Source: Dimorphilus gyrociliatus (taxonomy: Eukaryota > Annelida > Polychaeta > Dinophilidae). Taken from it: 64,000 nucleotides of DNA. Location: the NCBI GenBank assembly GCA_904063045.1, contig CAJFCJ010000001.1:2797501-2861500 (forward strand). Direction: 5' to 3'. A model generated the notes under the pieces. That model ran no database searches. It saw only the letters and a program-made list of their open reading frames with translations, and was not told the origin of the DNA. Shown here piece after piece: positions 34,439 to 44,758 of this stretch. Both the position numbers and the translations under genes were made by a program. The stretch's first letter is position 1, and every line of letters starts with the position of its first letter.

Positions 34439-35762
34439 GTTACATAACAAAACTACCTAGTTACGCAATCGATGATGACTATAAACAATTAATCGACTAA
34501 TCTAATACTCAGTAGTTAAAATAATAGTTCTAAATACACAAAATCTAAAAATCTACACGAGAAAAGTAAGAAATTTACCTGATTTCGAATTTGAAGAGAA
34601 ACGGCGTTTTTTTGTCGAAGAAAGATTCTGTTATTGGGCCATGCCATGGATTGACCCGATCATGGCATGCTGACGAGTATATTTACACTCCCCCCGCGTT
34701 TGTACTCCCTAGCGGCAAATGCTCTACTGCTAATATCTACTCTATTAAGTACTTATGACTTACCAATTCTATCGCTATTCGTTTTAAAAATTGTGAGTAA
34801 ATTTTCCCGTAAGTTATTTTTCCATAACATCAACATAAAGTAGTGTTACGTGGCAATTAAGGTCACACCGGAAGTCGGCCATCTTTTCTACGGCTATTTG
34901 CGTTATTACGTAACGGTTTAAGGTTATCGTCAGTTCAGGTCAAAGAAAACCGTCCCTTTTCAGGGTTGAACGAGCCCGAACTCTTTCCCTTTCAACTTTT
35001 ATCGACATCCCACCGCGTCGGAATACTTACCGTTTTGAAATTCCAATGATTACGTAATAATTTCGAATTCACTTTCGAGCGTCGTGACCTGATTCTGAAA
35101 TGGCGGGAGGACACCTTTTATATGCATAAATAACTGCATCGATTATCTAACTTTATCTTAGCCAGACGGCTTGAAAATTTGTTATCCGTTACGTAATTAA
35201 CCTGATTTTGTACGAGGCAACTTAAGCAGGTCAATAAAAACATGAAGAGATCGGCTTACGGCATATTATTTCGCTTTCACAAATAATCACACGCGTATAC
35301 GTGTGTGTTGTTTTACTCGATACATACTCAGGGATTATTCTTTAGAATGCGGTTAAATTATTACGTTTAAGTGAAACAGCTGTTGGAAACTAAAGTGGGT
35401 CAACTATTTTTATAAATATAACAAAAATCTCAGGGATTTCAACTTTTTACCTCTACAAGCCTATACACGAAATAATAGTCTGGTCGAGTATTAGTACAAC
35501 TTAATTTTTCTATTAGTAGCATATTTTTATCATTCGCTCGCTAGACGGCAATACTACCTTATTGTCTTTTGTTTGAGCTGCATCGCCATCTTTTGGCGAC
35601 AATACGTAAATGTTATGCAATCGTTCGATTTTTCTTTCTTTATATAATCTGATTACACAATCTCCTTATCTAACAGTTATAAATATGCCTTATTTTTTAT
35701 TAGACATAGGTTAAGCGGCGGAATATATTAACCGACTATTAACATAGATTTTTTTACGTAAT
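34439..35762. promoter_or_regulatory. Cluster of PAR/E4BP4-type binding sites
   Basis: Strict matches to RTTAYGTAAY on either strand: 34439-34448 (GTTACATAAC), 34905-34914 (ATTACGTAAC), 35049-35058 (ATTACGTAAT) and 35188-35197 (GTTACGTAAT). Near matches: TTACGCAAT at 34461, GTTATGCAAT at 35612, TTTACGTAAT at 35753. They sit in the putative promoter of a gene whose product belongs to the family that binds this motif. Confidence 0.45.
34643..34674. repeat. Imperfect palindrome with CCATGCCATGG
   Basis: GCCATGCCATGG is followed about 12 nt later by ATCATGGCATGC; the arms pair over about nine bases. It is near the inferred transcription start of the PAR bZIP gene. No function is assigned. Confidence 0.4.
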
Positions 35763-36556
35763 AGGTGTAATATATAGATATATACTATATATATATTTAA
35801 CAACAAAAACAGATCAAAAATCCCCTTTCAAAGCTTGGCTACCGATTTCTATTATTCTATTATCTTCTTTTTTACTTATGTTCCTTATACAATACATATT
35901 CAAATTCCTAATACCACCGTAATCATACACTAAAAGGATTTATATATGAATGTATATAGTATCTGCATATATTATATATGATAATGTAAATGTGTATGAT
36001 GTATATGATTAATCATTCAACGTACCTTCCAATCTTCAATTATAATTTTTATATACAGGTTAATGTTGATTAAAAGAGGTTAAGGTCTCTTATTTGTTTA
36101 TTTGTAATTTTGTAGTTTCCGTCCCTAGTTTCTTTGAGGGAAGGAGGGGGGCGGTTTTATTATTTTTATTACTATTATAAACTAAACTGCTTTTATCAGT
36201 TTTTCTTTTTCTTTAGTTCGATATTTTATTCATTCAATCATTCGTTCATTCATTCTTTCTTTCCTTCGCTTACTCATTCATTCACTAAGAATTTTCTTTA
36301 TTCTTCCTTTTATTTCTTTTCCCTTTTTGCTTCCAGCAACGACATTCAATGAGTTCAGTTATTGTTTTCTTCATAAACTTAATACTCAATTAGCAAAGAA
36401 TCAATTAAATAACGTATTGTTAATCAATGTTTATGCACACACTGTACATTTAAATACAGTATATGTAGACTTTATGTACAAATATAAACAATTACGTTGG
36501 TGATTGATAGAGGTCAAGGTTTCTTTGTTTTATTATTATTATAGTTATTATTATTA

Positions 36557-39258
36557 TTATGAATTTTTTCCTTCATCCGAGCTAGATGTATGTCTCTCCC
36601 TTAAATATTTTGCAATCTTCCTCCTTTTCCTAAATGCTGGATTTTTTATATTTTTTAGTTTGTTAAAGTTTCGGTTATCTTGCTTTGAATCATCTTCAGA
36701 GGATTCAATTTCAAAAGGACTTCGCTTTCGTTTTAAATCAACACTCCAATTTGCTAATCTTTGACCAATCTTCTGTGAATCTTTTGGTGTTGTAGATGAA
36801 GATGTCGCTGCAGTAGGATTTATTATTTTCTCGTCGCTCGTCCTTTTATCCGTAAAAAGTTTATTTTGATAAGGATTTATCTCTGTTGCTTTACTTAATT
36901 GCCTTTCACATATTATATCGTTAATTGTCTTCTTTTTTCTGCTATGTTTCCCTCGACTACTGTTTTCAAAGAAAGTTTCTTCTTCGTCATCGTCGTCTTC
37001 ATCATCTTCATTATCATCGACATTATCATTGTCATCACCCCTTTCGTCATCACTATCATCGCTACTGTCTTCTTGTTGACCATTTGTGTTTTCATCTTTC
37101 ACTTGACTAGTTAATGAATGATCGATTCCATTTCGCCGCCCCTTTTCATCCTGATCTTCTCTTTCGCTACCGTTTTGCTTTTCTTTCTTGTTGTCACTAA
37201 TCTCTGTTTCATCTCGTCCGTCTTCCTCTTTTATCCTCTCCACTTTATCATTATCATCATCATTATTATTATCATCATTATCATCATCATCCTCCTTATC
37301 GTCATCATCATCATCATTTTCATCATCGTCATCATCATCTTCTTTTTCTTCTTCCACGTCATCTACATCTTCTTCGTTATTATTATTATCATCGTCATCA
37401 TCATCCTCGTGACTTTCATCGTTTTGACTGCTGCGTAAACCATTTTGGTAGAATTCATCGATACTGTCGATGTCATCACTATCAAATTGGAAAATTACAT
37501 TACTCTGTCCATCATCATCTGATGAAATGCTCTCTTCATTCAATTCCCTTTGAACTAGAGAGTCAAAAAAAGCCATCATTCTAGGATCTTCTTCTGTGCA
37601 TTCGGCAGTATAATCATGGCTTATGAATGAATCTCTAGATTCAAGTATTAAATCAATATATTCTTGATGACTATATGCAGTTCTGGCCCTGCTTTCGTCC
37701 GTATCAATGGTACTGGTTGGCTCTATTTGAAATAGACTCCAAAGTTTGATAATTTTTTCAACACCGCAAGAGTAGATGGTGTGATCGTGATCGCTGAAGC
37801 GAACTTGATTGACAATCGAACGATGTCCGTGAAGAACCATATGAGCTTCCGAAAATGTATTTTTCTTATCATTATTTAATCCAGTCTCTGAGGGTATTTT
37901 CCAAACATAGACGTTATGATTGTCCGATCCAGAAATAACATATTCATCCCGATCGCCCGCGAAACAACCACTTTTCATTGTACATGAGTTAAAATAACCA
38001 AGATGAGAGAATTCAGAGATATTTGTTTCTGAATTTAAATCATAAACTACAGCCGGAAGACGACGCCTCAAAGCTAGCATACGACGACCAGATTTGTCAA
38101 AACAAACACTCATGGCTGTTCTCTTTGACATTCCATCACCGTAACGCAATAGACAAGTCCGCGGTTTCCTAACGTCCCATAGTTGAACGCCTTCCTCAGA
38201 ATTAGCCGTGGCAACTAAACGAGGCTCTGCAGGATTATAGGACACACCATGAAAAGGCTTAGTGTAGTTGGCGAGGACAAAAGGATCTACAGAGAAGAAA
38301 GCAAAATATTCAAAATAAATAAAAAGTAAGAGCATTCCAGTGTATATATTTATACTGAACCCTCGCTATCGGGAGCTCTCATATCATACATTAGTACTCG
38401 ACCATCGTCTCCCGCACTTAAGAATAGCGAATCAATGTCAGGATGAGTACTTATCCGATAAACAGGGTTCCTATGTAGATAAACATTTTTTGATTCCGTC
38501 CTATAGAGAAAAGATAATAGTTAATGCTACTTTCACTTAATATATTCATAGTTTTTAATAATAAATATGATATAGTTTTCTTATTCATAATCTTAAGGTT
38601 CTTAACTATTAAATGTATAAATGATTTGTTTACGTTTCAATGTCGTGAACAATAACTTGGTCATCATTCCCTCCCGAAAATACAGTCTTGTTGCAACAGT
38701 CGAAGTCAACGCAGAAAATATTTGAATCGTGTTGGCCTTTCATTACTAGTGGCTTATAATTTGAGATTTTGCTTGCTTTTTCCAAATGCCAGAGAAGAAC
38801 TCGTCTATCATCGCCTCCTACGGTAAAAAAGAATCCCTTTAAAAATTATAGATAATGCAATCACAAATCGATATATTTAATATAATACAATAAATATTCA
38901 TTTATATAATAACATTTACATCATTTCGAAATATTGACCTAGGAAATTCAGAGGGATGGACGACACAAAAAAATCGTCAACAACGAATATCTTATGTAAC
39001 ACTCTTTTAGCGTGCTCTTTTTAAATTGTCAACATTTAATTTACCTGACAGAAGATATTCTCCTCCATTATATGACAATTCCAAGGCATTCACGCATCCA
39101 AAGTGAGATTTTAAATCCTTTTTGAACATATTTTTAGCACTTTTAAGACGTTCACGCAAGCATTGATTGCCCAATCTAGAACGGTCATTCTTTTGGCAAT
39201 AACCTATTAGATACGCAGTATTTTTCAGCTCTGGCCCAGGGATCCTTTTAGTTAACAT
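36557..39258 (-). CDS. DCAF5: DCAF5, WD40 substrate receptor of CUL4-DDB1
   Basis: Four exons (39045-39258, 38634-38817, 38361-38500, 36557-38286) give 755 residues. WD40 repeats read through HFGCVNALELSYNGGEYLLSG-GDDRRVLLWH, HDSNIFCVDF...VFSGGNDDQVIVHD, AGDDGRVLMYD, EPRLVATANSEEGVQLWDVRKP, LALRRRLPAVVYDL, GYFNSCTMKSGCFAGDRDEYVISGSD and GHRSIVNQVRF...GVEKIIKLWS. EDPRMMAFFDSLVQRE is a DCAF5 hallmark. The C-terminal half is very acidic, with long D/N/E runs and basic nuclear-localisation-like ends (KHSRKKK). DCAF5 presents targets to the CUL4 ubiquitin ligase; a SWI/SNF surveillance role is known in mammals. The start was set at the first in-frame ATG (39258); an upstream exon is possible. Sense-like frames opposite the acidic region are shadows. 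Confidence 0.93.
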
Positions 39259-39491
39259 TCTTTCGCCTTTATTTGCCTGGCGCAAAACTGCTAAGACCGA
39301 ATTAAATCATCGAAAAAGCGCAAACTCTGATAATCGCATCCCATTTTATCATTCCGTTTAATTCGTCTGCTAAATCTCGCGAAATACGAGAAAAAAAGCG
39401 AGACTACACGCGAGTTGGCGATAAAATTAAGACAAAAAAATTCAGTTCACAAGCAAACATTTATGTATTCAAACGCATCGAATATGTCACT

Positions 39492-40493
39492 TTAACGGTT
39501 AGATTTGGCGACACGTTCCAATTCGTCCTTCTTCTTGATGGCGTACGAGTTTGACGAACCCTGTTCATTTTTAAAAGCTTATTAAAAATCATAAATATAT
39601 ATATCCTCGTTTTTTGTTTTATAGAAACTGTCTATTTGTTTAAGGGCAGGCACACCTTAATCTTTTTTTCTAGAAATTAGTTTTAGTTACTATGTTACTA
39701 AGTTTTTTCAACTTCTTTTAATAAAATAATCTATGACAAATATTTGTCATAGTGGGAAAATTATATTAGTATTATAGGGTTTTTCATTGATAATTTTCAA
39801 ATTTTCTTCAATGGCTATTTAAACTTCATTGACGGTAGAACTTTATATAAAGTACGTATAAATCTAAGTCCCTTCATCACTTCTAACTTATACTGTAAGG
39901 TAAAGATTTTCTGGTGTGTGCTCTTAAGGGACAAACTGTTTCTTTACCTTTGCAGCGTTGATCAATTCGTCAGCCAAGCATTCAGCGATCGTTTTAATAT
40001 TTCTAAACGCCGCTTCTCTTGCTCCCGTGCACAACAACCAGATAGCTTGGTTTACTCTTCTCAATGGCGAAACGTCAACAGCTTGTCTTCTGACTGTTCC
40101 AGCTCTACCAATTCTGGTCGAATCTTCTCTAGGTCCAGAGTTGATAATTGCGTTAACAAGTACTTGCAATGGGTTTTCACCAGTCAGCAAGTGAATGATT
40201 TCAAAAGCGTGTTGAACAATACGCATTGTCATCAATTTTTTACCGTTGTTTCTGCCGTGCATCATCAAAGAGTTGGTCAAACGTTCCACAATAGGACATT
40301 GAGTCTTGCGGAAACGTTTTACTTGAAAACGGCCCGATGAATGAGGGACATATTTAGCAAACTTCTCTTTTATCGGGATATAATCAGTCAAAGATATATC
40401 GGACACCTGAACTTCTTCAGTTGGCCAGCGTCCAAACAAACGGACTTCGGGTAATTCGGGAGCGCCAGCAATTTCTGCGTCGAAATCGGCCAT
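39492..40493 (-). CDS. RPS5: Ribosomal protein S5 (uS7)
   Basis: Two coding exons (39948-40493, 39492-39560) give 204 residues, the same length as human RPS5. Hallmarks include [99 protein letters not shown] and the end [19 protein letters not shown]. It belongs to the 40S head near the E-site. The ATG follows an apparent splice acceptor (TTTTACAG|ATGG), so a 5' UTR intron probably ends exactly at the start codon. Confidence 0.98.
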
Positions 40494-41295
40494 CTGTAAA
40501 AGCGAGGGAGCGATAATTAAGGGTGTAATATAGAAACGGTCTAAACTGTGTTAATATTGAGAAAATTATGTAAAATTATGATTAGGAGTGTTAACGGACG
40601 TTTATTTAACAACCAAAACGCCTTTATTTTAATCGAAACATGAAATAACTATGAAAAAAGTAGCTAAAATACACATCACATGTAGCACCAACCTTAAGCG
40701 GAAATGAAAGGACGGATCATGGGAAGGGACTTTCCTAAAACATGGAAGGAAAACTTTATAATAATCGAAATAATTTTTTAAGACCATAGCTCAAAGTTTA
40801 TTCTACTGTATAAATAATAAATAAAACGGTTTTTTAAAAGTTTTTTAATTTTGAAAGAATATGAACATTTTAACTGTACAAATCATGTTAATCATTTTTC
40901 GTTAAACTATGTTTTTAAAGAAAGAGATATTAGTATAACAAGCACATGAGAAAAAATAAATTCCATATTAGCTAACCGACTGAATGCAAATTTATACGCT
41001 TAATGGTAAAAATTAATTCCTTCTTCAGAATTCTTTCCTTGCATGACTTAGTAATAGCCAACATCATGCTTTCAAGAATACTTTTGTGAAGAGTGATAAT
41101 TAAGAAAATAACGAAACTACGAAATATCGCCCGAGACGATTAAAATACATATTAAAAGATATAATATATAGCTTTAATAAAATATTTAAAAGTAAAAAAA
41201 AAAATTTAATACTTAAATCTTTTGCAAGATTAATATAAAATTAGTTTATTCTATTAGAATTTAAAAATTCCTTTTTTATAAATAAGTCTTTGTTA
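40494..41295. other. Divergent intergenic region RPS5 / TRMT10A
   Basis: No gene seen in 800 bp of AT-rich DNA. It must include the RPS5 promoter and 5' UTR exon and the TRMT10A promoter. Confidence 0.5.
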
Positions 41296-42767
41296 ATGGC
41301 TGATTCAGGAAAAGAATCTGAAATATCATTAAAAAGATTACCAGTAAGTAACTTATTCGTTTTCAATTAAACGCGCGTGCAAATAATCTTTTCTACGAGT
41401 AGAGATCTCAGAAAAAGAAATTAGCAAGAGCTAACAAATTACAAAAAATTAAAGAGAAAAGGAAGTCAAAGAAAGATCTAAAGAAATTAAAAGATAAAGC
41501 TATTCCAAATGATACCACGAGAAAATACAGTAAATCAATTTGGAAACAAAGATTAAAAACTGCTCTGGAAGATGAAACTAGCCAGAAAATTTGTATAGAT
41601 TTTAGCGTTTCGAATATGATGGACTCAAAAGTGAATTATATATATTATACAGTTTTATAAACATAACGAAATTTGTCGTTTGATGTACAGGAATGTTGTA
41701 AATTCGCCCATCAATTTAATCGTCTATATGGGGCTAACAAGAAAAGCTCTAGTCCAGTTCATTTACATATTACTGGTGTAGATAAAGAAAGCGAACTATA
41801 TAAGCAATGTTCTGAAAAGAACGAGGGCTTTGAAGACTACTTGGTATAATAGACTAAAGAGTAAAAACTGAGATTATCTTGTTGTTTTTACAGATGACTA
41901 TTAGCGAAAAAAAACACTTTGAATTGTTTGATAAAGAGAAATTAATCTATCTCACTCCTGATTCGGATACTCCTCTAACTGAAATTGATTCGTCGAAAAT
42001 ATACGTCATTAGTGCTCTAGTGGACGAAACTGTTGAAAAAAATGTAACTTTAAATTCAGCAAAGGCGATAGGAATTAATACTGCTAGATTGCCAATTGAA
42101 GAATATATGAAAAGAGCCTATGGAAATTATACTTTTAATCAGGTTCTCACAACAAATCAAGGTTCTTATCAAATTGTTTATATAATATTAGGGGCATCCT
42201 AAAAATTTGTGTCTAATAGCTAAAACAAGAAATTTGCCTAATATACAAACATAAATACTTATTAATGTCTTAGGTATGTCTATTTAGCTTTGTATTCGTC
42301 AGTAAATACCCTTACTGCCCTTTTTCAATTCATCATCATTCTCATGTATTTGACCATAAAGATGGTCCTTTAATTTCCAGAAAAAATAATGGTCTGATGG
42401 ACCAAGGTCTTGGCTTGTAGACTGGATAACACAATTCTGTCCAACTTGATTTTGGAAGGTTTGCAGACTGGTACCTGATTTTATATTGTCATGAAGTAAA
42501 ATCACCTCGCTATAGGCCTAATTCTATTCCTTTCTTCAACTTCTTTTCGAATATCTAGTAGTGAAGAAAATATACGCGTACAGCGTACTATTTACAAATT
42601 ACAGCAAAGCTACGAGAATTTTTAGGATGCCCCTAATAGTATACGTAAGAATAATAAACATCTTTTTTCCAGTTTTTGACATCCTTCTGCAATTCACAGC
42701 TAGTCAAGACTGGCAAAAAGCCCTTCAATTAGGTATTCCAGAGCGGAAGGGTTTCATACCAAAATAA
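41296..42767 (+). CDS. TRMT10A: tRNA (guanine-9-N1)-methyltransferase, TRMT10A-like
   Basis: Five exons (41296-41343, 41403-41630, 41691-41843, 41894-42161, 42673-42767) give 263 residues. A Lys-rich N-terminal helix (RSQKKKLARANKLQKIKEKRK) precedes the SPOUT-fold domain: ICIDFSVSNMM, LIYLTPDSDTPLTEIDSSKIYVISALVDE, INTARLPIEEYM, VLTTNQ-VFDILLQF and RDW-like SQDWQKAL...IPERKG. These are the TRM10 family landmarks. The enzyme methylates G9 of tRNAs using SAM. It lacks the acidic Ser-rich C-terminal extension of human TRMT10A and stops soon after the catalytic domain. TRMT10B is an alternative but less similar in the N terminus. The last intron (42162-42672) carries a mariner-type element. Confidence 0.9.
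42188..42636. mobile_element. Mariner-family non-autonomous element in TRMT10A intron 4
   Basis: Perfect 20-bp terminal inverted repeats (TTAGGGGCATCCTAAAAATT at 42188-42207 and its reverse complement at 42617-42636) are flanked by TA on both sides (42186-42187, 42637-42638), the Tc1/mariner target duplication. Length is 449 bp. An internal minus-strand remnant encodes LHDN and DLGPSDHYFFWKLKDHL, resembling the mariner transposase catalytic region. It is a deletion derivative lying wholly within the intron. Confidence 0.85.
42299..42505 (-). pseudogene. Mariner transposase fragment
   Basis: A short open frame inside the MITE. LLHDN and DLGPSDHYFF...LKDHLYG...DDELK correspond to the second and third catalytic blocks (LHDNARPH and DLAPSDYHLF) of mariner transposases. 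The spacing between them is wrong and the N-terminal DNA-binding part is absent, so it cannot encode an active enzyme. Confidence 0.7.
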
Positions 42768-42846
42768 TTTATTAAGTTTTGTAAATAAATTTTTTTCATC
42801 ATTTTTATTTGTTCGAACAATTAATTGCAACATCATATACGATACT

Positions 42847-43460
42847 TTAAGCATTTAACAACTTAATGCATTGATCTATATGATGAAATAGAAACATATT
42901 CTCCCAATTGGGAGCAAATCCACATTCTGGATTCATTTCTTGAAAGTTTGCAAGGTTATCAAGACACTTTTGGGCTTGAGTCGGAGAATATTTTTGACAT
43001 ATAATAAGAACCCCTATAGGTTTGAATAAAAACACGTTCAATCAGTTTATACTTCTTGACTTATTATAGAATACATACCATGACAAACATCAAGTACTTT
43101 AGTAATTCTTCTAGCTGCCTCTCTTCTCTCTTCCATATTGTCCCATCGGGGGTCTTCAAGTATATAATTAGGAGCAGGGAATGCGACAATATTTCGGAAA
43201 AAATTTCGTATACGTTGAGTCTCTGCTGTTAGCTGAACTCTCTCCAGTTTCCTAATGTTGAAGCATGAATAGTAGTTGTCAATTGGTGATGTAATCTCCT
43301 CACGGATTTTTATCAAACATTTGAGCTTAGAGAACATTGTTGCAAGTCCGATACGATGTTGATTTAATAGTTCATGTGAAATATTGGGTATAATGATATT
43401 TTTGACATTCCTTGAAATATATAAATTTATTTTCTTATTTATCAATTCAATGTTTGACAT
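42847..43460 (-). CDS. Unrecognised protein, 182 residues
   Basis: Two exons (43079-43460, 42847-43013) join in phase. The protein is helical in appearance, with LNQHRIGLATMFSKLKCLIKIREEI, DPRWDNMEERREAARRITKVLDVCHG and KYSPTQAQKCLDNLANFQEM. I see no signal peptide or membrane segment, and I do not recognise the family. Its start codon is only 140 bp after the stop of the next gene on the same strand. It is convergent with TRMT10A, with 79 bp between stop codons. Coding status rests on the clean phase-matched intron and ordinary composition. Confidence 0.65.
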
Positions 43461-43600
43461 TGTGATTGCGATTGATATTAAAGTAAAGTGATAATTGTTA
43501 ACAGCAGTTCTGATTTTTTATCTCGAATAAATATTCTATAAACAGGTTAAGACTATATTTTAATATTTATGCTATTTAATTAATTTTTTATTTTAGCAAT

Positions 43601-44374
43601 TTAAATTTCCCAAGGTATTGCGCTTTCTATAAAATTCTGCAAAGAACATGCATAAAGACACTTAATGTTTCGTTTCTCGAATTCGTCTAGTTCTTTAAAC
43701 CGTAGATCGCCTTCTTTCGGGTTGTATGGAGAGCAGAGATGTATAATTTCTAAAAAGAAAAAAGTAATAACAAACATTTAAAGAACAATATTACAGTCTT
43801 TTTCATTTTCTTTTCTAAAAATATATTACCTCTAGATAACTTCAGTAATCTAGAAGCATCTTCAATCATTATTGCCTCAACCGTAGCGGGTAGATTGAAT
43901 TCAAACGACTTTTGCAAGTTATCATCAGGCGGTTTAAAGCGATATAAGAGAGCATTTTCTAAAATGCCCCTTAGTTTTTCTCTTGTCATTTGGTCCTCCA
44001 TACCATTTGTATCTTTCAAAAAGTTATTATAGCTGTTTCTAAACTCCTGAGCCCAATCTTCGCCATAACGTCCAACAAGATCAATTAATTCTAATGTTGA
44101 AAAAATTTACCCCATAGAAAAATAATGAAAAAGCGAATAATTAGGAAATGTTATACTTACTTGAAATATCTTCAGTTATTTTTTGTGTTTCAAAAGCCTG
44201 TAAAGCTTCTTTAGGGGAACTTTTCTCTACAGTTTCATTAGTTTGGGTTTCAGGTAGACAAACTGGGGGTTTATCAGATAAATCATAAAATTGGAAGTCT
44301 AGTTGATCCCTATCAATCCGTTCATTTTCATCATCACGTTTTTGGTCCTTGTTTACCTTAAATCGTTCTGACAT
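43601..44374 (-). CDS. Unrecognised conserved-looking protein, 207 residues
   Basis: Three exons (44161-44374, 43830-44090, 43601-43749) join in phase. The N terminus is charged and probably disordered (MSERFKVNKDQKRDDENERID). The rest is globular in look: LIDLVGRYGEDWAQEFRNSY, LENALLYRFKPPDDNL, FNLPATVEAIMIEDASRLLKLSR and, at the end, LDEFEKRNIKCLYACSLQNF. No signal peptide or membrane helix. I do not recognise the family. It is divergent from ZNF839 (384 bp between start codons) and tandem with the preceding unknown gene. AATAAA on the minus strand lies about ten nt after its stop. Confidence 0.65.
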
Positions 44375-44758
44375 TAGTATATATTTTTAATAACTAATAA
44401 AAGCTGTTGATATAAACCTAAATATCTAAAATATTAGCCTTTTAATATGTTTAAAAGGTGGCTACAAATAATTTGCTGATACTTACTTCGTCCATGTTTT
44501 TGTTCTGACTGACTGGTTCCTATTCCGATCACTACAAAAGCACCAGTTTAGTTATTGTTTCTGCTACCAATTTAAAACCGTCCGGAAGTACTTTTAGACC
44601 TAGACATAACCTCTCTACTCGAACAAAAAAAGCTAATCGTGGCTCCAGTTAGTTCGGACTTCGAATTTAACAAATTCTCTTTAAATTGCTCATTATAAAC
44701 GATGGCAGCCGAAATGCTGTAGGATCGCTTAAATCATTTTTGTAAACATGAATAGGAA
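44375..44758. other. Bidirectional promoter region
   Basis: 384 bp between two divergent start codons. No coding sequence seen. It should carry both 5' UTRs; an intron on the minus side may begin near 44486 (minus-strand GTAAGT). Confidence 0.45.

Larger units (their letters stand above)
33747..36556. other. Long 5' region of the PAR bZIP gene
   Basis: About 2.8 kb without coding sequence other than the inferred 5' UTR. It includes AT runs (33825-33945, 35775-35800), the palindromic block near 34640, a cluster of PAR-type motifs (34439-35762) and T/C-rich tracts near 36150-36350 at the DCAF5 3' side. Confidence 0.6.

Noticed and set aside
36899-37438. Long Ile/Ser/His-rich open frames on the plus strand
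   Set aside because: They are antisense shadows of the Asp/Glu/Asn-rich tail of DCAF5 (GAT/GAC repeats read as ATC/TCA).
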